Below, in pieces: positions 26,211 through 43,971 of a stretch of 64,000 nt of DNA. A program made the position numbers and the translations under genes. The notes under the pieces were generated by a model. It was given only the letters and a program-made list of their open reading frames with translations, was not told the DNA's origin and did not search any database. Numbering within the stretch: position 1 is the stretch's first letter; each line of letters opens with the position of its first letter. The DNA comes from Syngnathus acus (lineage: Eukaryota; Chordata; Actinopteri; Syngnathiformes; Syngnathidae), in the NCBI RefSeq assembly GCF_901709675.1, contig NC_051091.1:7970967-8034966 (forward strand). Reading direction: 5' to 3'.

Positions 26211-27522
26211 TTAAGCCTTGGTGCTGGAAGCCTGTTTACTCTGTTGTAGCTGTTGGATCTTCACATTCATGACTTCAATGACAGCTGCAAGAAAGCAAAA
26301 ACGACAACTTGTCAGCAACAAGTTAAAAGCGAGATTGTTATTTGCTTTTACATTTGTGATGACCGTTACCTTGTTTCATGGCATGTTTTTCCTGAAGGGC
26401 GGGCTGAATTTTCTCAATTTGCTTTGTCAGGAAATCTAGTTTTCGTTTGAAGAATGCCTTGGAATCTGCTACATTCTACAGGAAAGCCAAAGATTGCACT
26501 TAAGGTTTGCATTTTTGAATTAGATTTAACAATGAATAATCCTGACATAAAGCAGAATATAATGGAATACATTAAAACACCTACTTACCTTTTCAACATA
26601 ATATCCTGTTCCCACATCGACTAAAACATGCTCCACGTCATTTAATGTTCCAGGCACATACATCTAGAATACGTTAAATTAAGGACAATGGCTGACTGAG
26701 ACAGAATATGAAATACATTGTAACCCACACAGCATTTTCTGGATTTTCTTTCCAATTTATATGTATAGGAAAAATACATTCAGTTTGGAAAACATGCTAA
26801 TAATATAACTATGTGTTTGGCACAGAAAAGGTCTCATCTATGGCAAACTATAAATCAGATAAAAATACAAACATACTGGTGATGAATACAATTCAAGGAT
26901 ACAGAACTTGTGAGTGGGACGAGTAATTCCTTGCCTACGTGAGGAGACAGACAGTTTCATCAACCTTGGCTAAATGCACAGAATCTAAAAACCTATTCCA
27001 CCCACCTTGATTTTTTTTGTTTAAGGAATTCAAATTATCTTTTGCGTCAACATATTTAGCCTGGACGACTTTGAGCTGGCTTATTGAGGACGTCAGGAAC
27101 TCGACCTCCTGCAAAACAAAATTTCGCACAAGTGTCAATACTGTCCCGCACCTATATACGTTTCGACATGCATTTACGTTAATTAGTTAATTGTCCAAAT
27201 GTCTGTGATCTGCCATGCATGTGATCTGCCTAATTTAGATGATGCAGATTTGCATTAATTTACAAATGTGTGTGAGCTAGCACGCCTTACTTATCTTTAA
27301 ATAGTCTTAAACGTAGGGAGGGGTGGAGGGGATACATCAGAGCCTGGGCATGCTACATTAAACAAAACTCTCCCACGGTGTATTCAGTTCTATCACCATC
27401 AATACAACAAAATATTGTATTATAAACACAAGAATAATACACAAAAGTAAACTTGCCTGGTCTAATTGGCTTTTCAGTCCCTCAAGCTGAGGGAGCGATA
27501 GGTCCGCAAGATTGATCGCCAT
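26211..27522 (-). CDS. pfdn5: PFDN5, prefoldin subunit 5
   Basis: Exons on the minus strand are 27457-27522, 27006-27108, 26903-26934, 26589-26663, 26370-26475 and 26211-26284, giving 151 residues (human 154). The start codon at 27522 is [17 protein letters not shown]. The protein keeps the alpha-type prefoldin layout: an N-terminal coiled-coil helix ([19 protein letters not shown]), a central beta hairpin segment ([16 protein letters not shown], then [13 protein letters not shown]) and a C-terminal helix ([20 protein letters not shown]). Prefoldin is a cytosolic hexamer that passes unfolded actin and tubulin to CCT; subunit 5 is also known as a MYC-binding protein. Exon 3 is only 32 nt. Intron 1 has a GC donor (CAG|GCAAGT). 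The gene lies directly downstream of ESPL1 in the same orientation, as in human. Confidence 0.97.
27109..27456 (-). other. GC-AG intron (PFDN5 intron 1)
   Basis: Exon 1 ends LDQ (CAG) and exon 2 begins EVEFL (GAG), so the junction is fixed by homology. The intron starts GCAAGT and ends TTTTGCAG. A strong match elsewhere in the donor is typical of true GC-AG introns. Confidence 0.85.
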
Positions 27523-28068
27523 GTTGGGAACCTGGGGAGTGTGACGTCAGGGATTGCTTCCGGTTCAAGAAAAGTGGAGTGTTCGTTTCCGTAAGCAGAC
27601 GCCCCTCGTGGACGTTAGGATGCATGCAGCTCAAGTTATTAGAAACTCGCTCGACTTGCTGTGGCTTTCAAACTGTTGATATGAATTCAAATCAATCAAT
27701 TTGTAAATTGGCACTGCATCTGTATAATAAATTTATATTGCAGCCGTGACAACTCATTGGTTCAGCATGTAAAATCTAATTCAAGATTCAAGAGTTGAAT
27801 GCAGACTTTAATGACAGTAATCATGATTAAATAGGGACAACTCAATCCAAAAAATTCAAGTGAACATTTATTTCAACTTTTTACTCAAAAATCACAATTC
27901 AAAAACAGGCGTTGAGTTTGAGAGTAAAATGCAGTTCTTTACAATTATTAACATCTTCAGTTGAATTGCAAGTTCAAAAACCTCAAAACGAAAGACCATA
28001 AAAAAAATAAAAAATACTGCAGTGTAGAATATGAGTATGTGATTCTGTTAGCAGCTGACCGGCCTCCA
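27523..28068 (-). promoter_or_regulatory. PFDN5 promoter and ESPL1 3' UTR
   Basis: A CRE (TGACGTCA, 27542-27549) and an ETS-type CTTCCGG (about 27560) lie within 45 bp of the PFDN5 ATG. ESPL1's 3' UTR occupies the other end, with minus-strand AATAAA at 27867-27872, about 200 nt after its stop. Only 546 nt separate the two coding regions. Confidence 0.6.
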
Positions 28069-31000
28069 TTACCGCATGTGAATTGGTAAACCATAGACCA
28101 CCGGTGCGGCTCCTATGATATATTGCAGGTAAGTGGCCTGGCGTGAAGGGCCCATATAATCCAGCAAGGCACTTCCGGACTCTGATGATAACCAGGATTT
28201 CAGCAGAGCTTTGGTGAAGCGATCAATATCCCGATCAGTTACATCCCACAGGTTTCCCAAAACAAAGGGGCTATGGGGGTAAGGAAGGGAGGAGGGGGGG
28301 AAAAAAAAAAATAGTCAGGACAAATATAGTGAACTGAAATCTTGTGCTCTACAACTGAATAAACTGTACATTACTCACATCACTTTGTAATTTTCTACAA
28401 TTCGATGTAAAATTTGAATAACTTTTCTCACCAGCCTGCTATGAGATAACTGAGGATGATTCCTTGTCCCTCCTGATCCCCCCGCACAGCCAGAGCAGCA
28501 CTGCTGCAGCCGAGCAGTAGGGAGGCGGCTTTCATTGGTCGCATCAGGACCGCATGGCTGTCAAGGAAACGTGCCCCTGCACCATGGCCCAAATAACTGG
28601 AGAGTCCAAAGGGATGGAGTAGCATGATACACAGGACAAGGGGGGAAACCAAGGTTATTCCAACTACGATTACGATATACACTAGTGGCATATTTTATTC
28701 TTGTATGTATATTAATAGGTTGTCCAACAGTTATTAGATTCTCACAAACGTACATGTATAGATCCTTAGCCGCAACAGCTTCTTCCAGCTGTCCCGTTTC
28801 TGGAGCATGTCCACACACACCATCCCAATCCGGTTCACTAAAATTAAAGACAATAAAGTAGAAAGTGAGGAAAGTCAAGAAAAGTTTTTGAAATGTCTTG
28901 TTTTTAAGAGTGGATGGATGGATGGATGGATGGATGGATGGATGGATGGATGGATGGTCTCACCTGCTGAACCACTCTTGAAATTCTTTCTTTGAGTTTT
29001 GTAAATTGCCATCAGGGTCCAAAATATAAAATGTATTCTTTGGGTCCACACCGTGCTTCAAGATAGACTGAGGGTCATTCTGAAGGAGGATAACGGTATT
29101 ATCCCGATGACAGACTCCACACAATGTATCGATACAGTTATTGGGATAAAAAAAAAATCATACCTCTTTCTGAATACTCAGTCCAATTAATGACTGCAGA
29201 GACGGCATGCGGCTCATGGAACGGAACTTCAAGGTGGCGATGCTTTCCCAGGGCAGCTTCTGAAGGTACTGCAGAGGACAAGACAGTTTGGCATAGAGGA
29301 TGATCCAGTCAGAGGTCAGACACATTGTTCCACGTGACAAATAACAGCTCAGTTTCAGTACCTTGTCCAGAATGAGAACCACATGACCACAAGGCTCCTC
29401 TTTGTCAGCAAAATGCAAACCAGCCGATTGGAGAAGCTGCTCACAATTGTCATCCCATTCGGGACAAACTCCAAGAGCAAAGCTTTTCAATTCTTTTGAG
29501 GACAGTCGAGGGACTGCTGAAAGGAGAACCTAGACACAAGGCAATATATTTACCTGGGTGCTTTGGAGATGCGGAAAAAGAAAACACCACAAACCTTTAA
29601 CATTTCTTCACTGGCTGTCACTCCCTTGGCGCACAAAGTCTTGCAAAGGTGCTGGGCCTTTGCGGAGAGCTTGGGATCCGATGAAAGAGGCAGAAGGAGG
29701 CTCTTCCAGCAGCCCAACAATTGCTCCATGTCTTTCAGTAAACACTAAAACACACACATATATACAATCAAAACCTTTGTTATCCAAGTAAAAAATATTC
29801 ACCTTTGAGCGACTATTACATCACAGCCTTTGCAGCAGCAGTGCCCTTGTTCCTTACCTCAACTCGAGAGTTGAGTGCCCTGCGGCCCTCCCACCACTGA
29901 TCTTTGTTCGACACACTGCTCAGAGCCTTTTGATCCACCAGAATACTATCCATCTCCTGGACCAGCCATCTAATAGAGCGCTGTCAATCGGAAGAGAATT
30001 GTTAAAAGAAAAGTGAAACATTTACCTTTGGCTCGGAGATCGACTTGATTTTGTTTTCGAATTTACAATCCCCCTGCAACTATGTTTTATCATGCTTACC
30101 GGCTCGGTGGACGTGGGAATGTGTACAGTCACAGGAGCCGAGCCCTTTTCAAGACGGGACAGAAGGATGCTGTCCCCCATTTCGTGAGCTCTGACTCCAA
30201 CCACTGACATCACACACACAGTCACGCCTGTGGCAAAGAGAAAGAAACATGTGGCACCATTTTGCTTATACCCTCACAGTCATGAAAGAGGTTCCAGTAA
30301 ATCGGAACATCACCCCCATGTTACCTGAAGGAAGGTGTTGGAGTTGCTGAATCAACTCTTGACAGTGGCTCTGAGGGAAGGCTGAACCATCAGATGTTGG
30401 AAAGGAAAAGATGTCCTCCAACTGAGACAACCTCTGTTCCGTCGTAGTCGTGGCACTCGACTCGTTGAGACTCAAGCTGTCCATTTGATCTGCTAGCTCG
30501 CCGGATGCTTTTTTTAGCCTCCTATGAAAAACACACAACAAATAACCAACTTAGAAAGCACACTTGCCTACAGAACATCAAACGTTACAGCACGTGGAGA
30601 ATGCACTTACTTAAGAGAGCTGGCGAGGTGCCTGATGGTGCGATGCCGGCTTGTGATGCCCAAAGACTGGGAATGTAGCATTGCTGTAGTAACGGGATCC
30701 TGCTGCCCCGTCGATAGTGCCAGAAGGGCACACAGGTTTGGAAATATGGTGGGAGGGGGGAAGTGCTGAAGAGCCAGCCAAGCTGAGCGGAGTAACACCT
30801 GAATATCTTCAAATGAAACATTGTCTGACCCAAAACAAAAAACAAAACAAAAAAAATCAATCAATCCGATGGCAAAACACGTTTTATTGGTATTTCAGGG
30901 ATTGTCAAAATCTCTAAAACCTTACCCGGTGTGAGGTCCGGATAAGGAAGAGGGGTTTGAGGACCTCTTGCTTGACGTCCACAATTCTTAGTAAACAAGT

Positions 31001-34000
31001 CATTCCCCTCCAAATCGCAACACAACTCCCTCCGCAACACCTCAACAAAATTTGTGTCTTTAAAGACGAAAAGCGCAAACAAAGTTAAAAGGCATTGCTC
31101 GCATGACGGTGCGGCAGTTGAACATCTTACCTGAAGCAGCAGAGTCTTTTGCCTCTTTGTCCGACGTCCTTAAATACTCAATGCTCATGTCGAGAATTTC
31201 ATTTGTTTCCTCCTCAATGGCCCTCATTTTTTCTGGCTCCTCCTCAAACGCCAACTCCTTGGCAGACACCTTTCTGGCTCGTCCACGTCTTGTTGAGGAC
31301 GCTCGACACGCGGGAGTTTCATCTTCGGACGAGGTGCTCTGAGGCAGTGCGCAGCTCTTCTTCTTCGCCTGCCTTGTCGGTTGGATCTTCGTAGCAGAGG
31401 CAGCTTTATCTTTACATGTAGCTTGTCTTGCGGTGTTTTTCTTTTTGGACAGTTTTTCATCCGGTACTTCCCGAGGGTTATACTCTGCGTCACTGTCATC
31501 ACTAAACTCCACCTGAATTAAGACAGTTCAAGTAATTAGTAGTCTCGTTCTTCATTTAGTCCTCTAATTTGATACCCACCTTGAATCGAGATTTCTTGGT
31601 GCGTCTTGGAGCAGCAGGTACGGGCTTAACTTTGTCTTGAGTGGGTAGGAACTGATCAAACACCTGAAACTCCATCTTGGGCGCAGTTTTCTGCGCACTC
31701 TGTACTGAGGCCGGTGCTTTATCTTTCTTTATTGGAGTACAGGCCACTGTGCTGAAGTCAAAAACGCTCAGCTCCTTTGCAGAAAACTTGGACTTGACGA
31801 CTGGCGTCTTGGGAAACGGACTCATCGGAATAACTGGAGTCATGGGACCCAGGCATTTCCCTTTGGCTGTGTAGCTTGGGAATTGGAAATGTATCTGCGA
31901 GGCCTTGACCTTTGTCTTCTTTTTTTCAGACTTAGGAAGACCTTCAGGCTCCTTGAGTGAGCATTGCTGCAATTTCAAAACTTTCAATTGTTTTGGTGCC
32001 TTCCACGTCCACACATTTGAGAAAAGTTCCTCCAGCTTGCATTCTTTTTTTGTAGATAAGGTAACCAATAATGCAATGGCTTTGGTTACCATGAGACCTG
32101 CTTTCACAGCTCTGAGTTCCGGGGAGCGCACAGAATCAACCAAAGCTAAACCAGCTTCCAGTACTTTCCATATGCTGCAAACCTTACCCTGTCTAGCTTC
32201 AAGGCCAGAAACAGCCATGTGAAGGTACGCACGGCCCATCACATCGTGCATAAGCAAGGCCTTTGCGGGGCTCTGCTGTGGCATGAATTCAGTCAATTTA
32301 GCCTCAAGTTTGGCAGTGACTGTCTTGCAACGAGCCAATGCCGCCCAGTAAAGTTTAAAAGCATTTTCGGCTTCAGAAGGGTCAAGCTGGAGAACCATAT
32401 CGGCCTGTCCGGCAGCCCAGCGGGCGGTGACGCGTCCTAGGAAGGGCTCCGAGCAGCAAGGGCACTGGCAGGTTGTTTTGTGCGTCAGGCAGGAGAGCCA
32501 ACGACGTGGTTTGGTCTTGAGCGGTGGCGAGCTACTTTCATCCCTCACAACTGGCTCTTTGAGAGTCCACCTTGTACTCAGGATGTCCTTCAGGTCATCA
32601 TCCTCCATCACAGGAAATGGACGAGATTTCTGCGACGGCCGACCTTTTCTTGGCTTGATTTTAACCTCCGACTTGGACTTTGGATCTGAAAAATCTGAAC
32701 AGACAAAGCTCATTTGAAACTCAACATCAAATAAAAGGCATCAGGGAACTGATCCTGGTGCCCGATTCTCGCCATTAAAAGTAGCTACTAATTTGTGCGA
32801 ACCTGTGTACATTTCCAGAAGGTTCTTGACTTTGTCTAAATCAAATCCACTTTCTGCTGTCTCCCCTTGCTTTAGTTCCAACTCAGCTTTCACCACCAAC
32901 AGCTCAGCACATCTAAGAGAATCCAAATAAAATGCACCAAGGTTATAGAAGAACTACACAATTCTAGGAACTAAGTACATGAACTTACTGGCTCAGTGCT
33001 TGCAACTTGATGGCCAGTTTCAGGGCTTCCCGACACTGCAGCCGAGCATCACTGATGGCACCGTAGCTGGTTCTCATCACAATCACTTTCATTGAGCAGT
33101 TCAACAGTTCCGATAGCAGCCGCCATTTAAACATAAGATTATTTCCTGTCGTAGATCAAGAGAAGAGTCATAATGGCCCAAAATGGATGGATGGATTATT
33201 TAACATGCCTGTGTTGATGAAGCGCACGTCGGCGGCATTTCCAGGACTCCCATACAAGCCTTTTCCCACTAAAGTGACCAGCAGGCCGCTGAGAAGCTTC
33301 AGACTTTCACCCAAAGCAGTATCTGGGCTTTTAAAACCTGAGATCCAAAAGAAAGAAATAATCATTGTTTAAATGGCTATGATGAAAGCAGAAACGAACA
33401 AACTTACCATGTTGTGAAATGCGGCTCCGCTGGGTTGGTGGCAGGGAAGCCGTGTCCAAACTGAAATAGGAGCTGCAAGTCTGGAGTGCTTGAGCTCGCA
33501 ACATATACCAGCCCTTGGAACGTTTCTGCTCACTGGTCTCTTTAAGGACGTCACACAGATAAGAAACCCCACGATCCACCTGTGAAAAAGGAAATACTAA
33601 TAAGTTCAAAATAATAACCTAAAAAAAAAAAAAAGAACAGATTTCATCTCTCTAAAACTTCAGATATGGGAACTGCAGCCGGGCACCTGTTACTAACCTG
33701 TCCAGCACTGTAACAGCATCGAGATTTTAGCAAAATGATGACCAGCGAGAGAATGACGGGTTCTTCTGTGCTTGCATCAGTGGTCACCATTTTTTCTGCT
33801 TGTTCAGTTTGAATCTGAAAACACAAGTCATTTCTGATCAATTCAAAAATGACCCTGATGTTTAATGTGCCTTGAACTTTATTTTTTATTTTTTAAGAAA
33901 ATGGCATTACCAAAGCCAGTTCAGAGGAGCCCATTTCCAAGAGGAGGCTGGCCGACTGACAGAGTGCATATGCGCATCCTTGAGTGTCACCAAGTTGGCG

Positions 34001-37000
34001 GGAAAGTTCAATAGCAAGTTGATATGCTTCCAAAGCTTTAAGAGGCTAAAATGGAGAAATGCAGCACGTAAAATTGATCAACAAAAGCAAAAAGAATAGA
34101 TTATATATAACCGAGTCACACTGACTTGTTTAAAATGGGTAAAGTCTCTTTGGAAATGCACTTGTTACCTTTCCCATGAGTTGGAAGAGAGCTGCAGTCA
34201 TCGCAATAGAATCTGATGTCTGTTTAGGATTCCTGATGGAAGGCAAAACTGGTGTCCGCACAAGAGTAGCCCACTCGGTCAGCGCTCTTTCCAAAGGTTG
34301 GCAAAACTCTGTGGAACAAAAACAAAATTGTCACAACAATAAGAATGATAAGAATCAAATTTCACAAATTGTATGTACATAATGGCAAAGGGCTCCAAAT
34401 TGCAATTGAAATCACATTTAATACGTACTGTTCTGAGCAGACAGGCTGAATTTCAGACCATCGTATACCAAAATGTTGTTCTCATTTTGCTGCTTGTCTT
34501 CATAATCAAAATCATTGGTCCCTACTGGATTTTCCACACAGGGAGTCTGCTCACGCATCTGCCGAAGCTTGATGTCTCTTTCGATTGCCTAGCAAGAAAG
34601 AACATCAACACTCAGACGTAGACGTGTTTCTACGGGAACATGTTATCTACTCGAAATGACTTGTCCAAACCGTTACGGCGAATTTCTACTTTTGTGTGAG
34701 AAAAATCCAACACACAAGTTTTAAACTTAGTAACTCGGGCCATGCGCACGCACCTCCTCGAGATTCTTCTCAAGAGTGCAGATAAAAATCCAGAGCAAAG
34801 CTTGAGCCTTGTTGTCCTTCAGTTGACTTGTGTTTTCAGGAGTCTCCATTTCTTCTTCCAGGAGCCGTAAAGCTTCATGGGCGAAATCAGCAGCCGCACT
34901 GTTAAACGGAGCATACGCAAACGTCATCACAAGAGACTCGGCACGTTAAGTGTCCTCAGACATTGAACGGAAGGAAGCTCTCACCAATCGGTCTGTTCAC
35001 TGAAGTCCTTAAAACAAACAACCTGGGCCATTTCGCAGAGATAGACAGCACGCAGGTGGTTGTGAGCGCTCTCCTCATGACAGATGTCCAGCAGATCGCA
35101 AAGAGTGTTGTAGCGCTCCTGCGAGGTGTCGCCTGCTTCCTCCTTATAAGCACGCAACTCCTCATCCAAAAGGCAAAGCATTATTCTTTCATCGGGAACC
35201 TCGTGACCAAAACCATCACGTATAGTCCTAGGAGATTACAATCAACACCGTCAAAGAAAATATGAACTCCACGGAAGAGATTGAACTATTAGAACCTGAG
35301 TCGGATGTCCTCTTCAGAGTTACGAGCGGCGTCGATCTTGGTTTTCACCCACAAAGAGATTGGCTCCGTCATATGCAAAGCCATTTTATTCCCCAAGACC
35401 TTCAGCCACAGGATGACCCACTCTAGCGCTCGTTCCAGGTGCCCCGCTCGCCGGGAAGACTGCACAGCTAGCATGAAGGGTCGGTTCAACTGGGGGGGGG
35501 GAAAGTCAAAAGACATTCCATTACTGTCTTAATTAAAGAGATTGAGCACAGTGGCAAAGCTTACCCGAGCAGTAGAGAGCGAAACAGGACAGTTCTTGCT
35601 TAGATCGCGACACAGGAGCTCAAGAAGCGTGAAGGCCTGATCATACAGACGCCGATTATACAAGCCACAGCCTAAGTTGCTCACCTCAGCCACTACACAG
35701 ACACAACAAGGAAACAATGTATGATGCTCAAATAGTGTGCTCTTCAAAGTCAATTCAAACATTATTTTCTTTTTTCTCCCCAAATACAGCTCCTAAGCAC
35801 CTGCTTGGGCGACAAAGTCTTCATCTGGCACTTTGCACATTTCAGTCATCATGTGTCCAGCTGTGGCTTGGCAGTAGAGCAGCACTCTGGCCAGAGTCTC
35901 ACTGTCATCCAGCTAACAAACATAATGACAGAAGAAAAAAAAAAATTACATTACATCACATGAATCTTATTTAAACATCATGTATGGTGGTGGTGGGACT
36001 TCACCTGGGACTCTAACAAGCTCTTATAGGCAAATCCAAAGCCTTTGAGAATACTGATGCAGAGGCTCTGCTGCAGACTGCTGCGCTCACTTTGTAATAT
36101 TGAGCTCTAACAATAAAAGCAAATGAAAAGACAGAACAAATAGATTGAAGTGCTTTTGAGCAGAGCTAACGAAAGGAAAGTAGTAAATATTTAAAGAGCA
36201 CCAACCTCCAGGATCCTCTTAATCAGGTCTTGGTGCTCCTCAAGAAAGGAAAACCAAGCCAGCAGCACAGGGCTACTAAATCCCTTCTTATGGCAATTTT
36301 CCACAACCCACATCACCAGTTGACATCCTTCCAGGACAGAATGAGCTTCACGTTCACCCAATTTCAGTGGAAGAGACCTCAAGGTCCTGGCACACGCTCT
36401 CAAGAACTTATCACTACACTCAGCAGGTGTCCCCATAGAGTGGATTTCAACTGCCCGTTTCCCGAGCTCCAGAGCTGCAACACGACAGTCAGCATACTTC
36501 CTCACCTTAACCCCCATTTCATTCAGAAAGGTGGAAGCCAAATTATGATACCCAGCTTTACACAGCATCTTGATTATGACAAGCACCATTTCAAGAAGTG
36601 CGTAAATGCTTGTTGTATCAATAGATGGCATAGAGCCATCAATCTTGCAATCTTGACTACCACTCCATCTGGAGAAAAGAGCGTGCATTTCGTGGAGAAC
36701 AAATGAGGCATCCTTTTCATTCAGTGCTTCACGACTTTTTGCAAATTCAAAGACGGCGCTCGCTATGTATGCGGGAGCTTTAGAAAGATTAGGAGTTTCT
36801 GTGTCCAACAACAGACGGAAGTTGAGGGCTTGGAACTGGCAACGAAGTTTGTCTTTGGGACTGAGGACCTTCTGATCCATGGTAGCAGAGAGACTGTTCC
36901 ACAAAACGGAGAAGCAGCTCCGCGCAAGAACATAATAGTGCTCATCCTAAAGGCAATGTAGAAGAACAAGCGTTATTGGAAGACGTATGTAATAGAAAAT

Positions 37001-37603
37001 AAAAAAATAAATGACTCAGTACAAAGTCAAACCTGTGGTTTTGAGGTCAGCCTGGTATACAGCAATGCAGCGATACGGCTGCAGAGAGTGTGGACTTGAA
37101 GAGAGCTTAGATTGTTGACTACATGGAAAATGATCTTTTCCATGTATAGTGGACTGCTTTGGTTGAGAGAATAGACATCATAGCCATGAACGGCAAGCTC
37201 CACAAGCGTTACCAATTGGCTTATGTGATCAAACTCCAGCGTTTTAAGCCCAAAGTGATGGTTACAGGCTCTGATGACCCTATCACATAGAGTGCCACCA
37301 TAAAGTGGTACACGCTTGGCAAGTCTCTGCAAAACAAAGATTTATTAAGTTCAAATCACATGTTGAGAAAGATTCCGAATGGTACATCACCACGTTCAAC
37401 ATTCAAATTCACCCAGACGATAAAATAACGCGATTTTCTAACAGCAAATGAGTTCAAACGTTAATGACACTTCCATCGACGTCAAACTGTAGCGTCACTT
37501 TGAAAAAGTTGATCATGCAAACCTCGAGCTCTTGACATAACAGCAGTGCCCCGCTCAACGAAGCTGACCGGTTGATCAAGTCGTCGACTGCCAAACACTT
37601 CAT
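28069..37603 (-). CDS. espl1: ESPL1, separase (extra spindle pole bodies-like 1)
   Basis: Coding exons on the minus strand are 37523-37603, 37033-37326, 36206-36946, 36005-36106, 35801-35912, 35565-35692, 35296-35489, 34985-35227, 34754-34898, 34429-34588, 34169-34308, 33911-34045, 33698-33814, 33408-33579, 33209-33337, 32989-33145, 32803-32912, 31580-32694, 31131-31512, 30926-31057, 30611-30824, 30325-30521, 30100-30227, 29858-29980, 29595-29744, 29362-29529, 29164-29268, 28964-29079, 28754-28837, 28432-28596 and 28069-28270. This makes 2146 residues (human 2120). Separase is the CD-clan cysteine protease that cuts cohesin RAD21 at anaphase. The catalytic His2029 ([10 protein letters not shown]) and Cys2055 ([13 protein letters not shown]) are present with the human 26-residue spacing. 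Auto-cleavage-type E-x-x-R sites are EKMR (ending about 1522) and EYLR (about 1540). A Ser-Pro site near 1109 ([10 protein letters not shown]) matches the inhibitory CDK1 site of human separase. The N-terminal half is a helical repeat scaffold. One intron (33146-33208) has a GC donor. Confidence 0.97.
28432..28596 (-). other. espl1: Separase catalytic exon (His and Cys)
   Basis: This single exon holds both catalytic residues: the His codon at 28584-28586 (GHGAGARF) and the Cys codon at 28506-28508 (LLGCSSAAL). The sequence is complete and unbroken, so the protease is predicted to be active. Confidence 0.9.
28911..28957. repeat. (TGGA)n microsatellite in ESPL1 intron
   Basis: About 12 uninterrupted TGGA/GATG units lie in the 126-nt intron 28838-28963. 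They begin only a few bases after the donor of the exon ending EWFSR. Confidence 0.95.
33146..33208 (-). other. Short GC-AG intron in ESPL1 (63 nt)
   Basis: The upstream exon ends ...FINT plus G; the next begins GNNLMFKW. Only an intron starting GCATGT and ending CTACGACAG keeps the frame. Using the next GT (33203) gives a stop codon at once. Confidence 0.8.
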
Positions 37604-37617
37604 GACGTCTGAAGATA

Positions 37618-37970
37618 GCTGGAGAAAAACATGTTAACCACATTGAATCCATTTTTTAAGCTAACGATCAGACGACACCGAAGAACACGACGCTACGTAC
37701 GTAACTGAGTAACTTGGAGAAACGATGTAGCAGACAGTAACTTATTTCGAGTGGAAATCCTTGGCAGTAATAGCAGTAGTATTTAAATGACATCAAAAGA
37801 TATATTGTTATTTATACTCACACAGATCAGCAGCGAACACGTCCAAAGGAGGTGAAACCATCAACAGCTACCGCTCACTCGATTTGAAAAGCACTTGTTA
37901 ACCAATCAAAAAGCTTACCCGCCTTACCCGGAAGTACAAGGTATCATGGGTAGTGTAGTTTTTGCGTATT
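37618..37970 (-). promoter_or_regulatory. ESPL1 5' UTR exon and promoter
   Basis: The first coding exon extends to 37618. A noncoding first exon probably ends at 37822 (CTGT|GTGAGT). Upstream are a TTTGAA element (37883-37888, the CHR motif of cell-cycle genes), a CCAAT box (37902-37906), an ETS site ACCCGGAAGT (about 37926-37935) and a ZNF143-like motif (ACTACACTACCCATGATAC on the minus strand, about 37942-37960). This combination fits a G2/M-type housekeeping promoter. Motif calls are by eye. Confidence 0.55.
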
Positions 37971-38449
37971 TGTTTTCGTCAGCACGCACAATACGTCCTA
38001 CATTACTTTTATGTGGCCAATTTTGGCACTCATTTATGCTCTAAATTCTTGCTTAATTTTATGCAATGATGTATAGCAATAATTGTAAATTTAATGAACT
38101 AAAATAATTATTCGGTGATCAGCACATCTGTACTTGCATCTATTTATAATAAAATATTGAAATCTATTTTGTATATATTTTTGTCATATTTTCGTTACTG
38201 TTATGTCAGAGTCATCACAATATTTCTTTTTATTTCAGGCTTGGAAATTGTTCTGAGCATTTAAATGTTCACTTAGCAAATGTTGCTCAAACATCTCAGT
38301 GGATCAGAAATGCACATTTTCTAACAAATATAATTACTTATTTTGATGTAAACCCTTATCATCAAAAGTTAATAGAAACACAGACGGTTGGGTAACAAGT
38401 TGTTTTTGCTGGCTGCTTTCAATAAAATGCAACAATGTCTTTTAGATCA

Positions 38450-38467
38450 TTTATTGCTCTCTTTATT
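38450..38467 (-). terminator. PFKM poly(A) signals (two)
   Basis: Two AATAAA hexamers on the minus strand, 12 nt apart, lie about 100 nt downstream of the PFKM stop codon. Confidence 0.55.
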
Positions 38468-38566
38468 TTCATTTCATCATGATGTTTTTTTTAAGCCGCA
38501 GCTTTTGAGAGCTACAGCCAACACAGGAGTCACGTAGAGTTCTGATGGCATGAATGCAAAAACTAC

Positions 38567-43971
<5,405 letters not shown>

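Larger units (their letters stand above)
37604..38566 (-). other. Interval between ESPL1 and PFKM
   Basis: The right part holds PFKM 3' UTR with two minus-strand AATAAA signals (38450-38455 and 38462-38467), about 100 nt after the stop. The left part holds ESPL1 5' UTR and promoter. No other gene was seen. Confidence 0.7.

Noticed and set aside
29858-29980. Apparent frameshift in an ESPL1 exon
   Set aside because: It came from a miscount of one base; re-reading gives 123 nt in frame with separase.
36230-36706. 158-codon plus-strand ORF
   Set aside because: It is the antisense shadow of the 741-nt ESPL1 exon, whose minus-strand frame matches separase.
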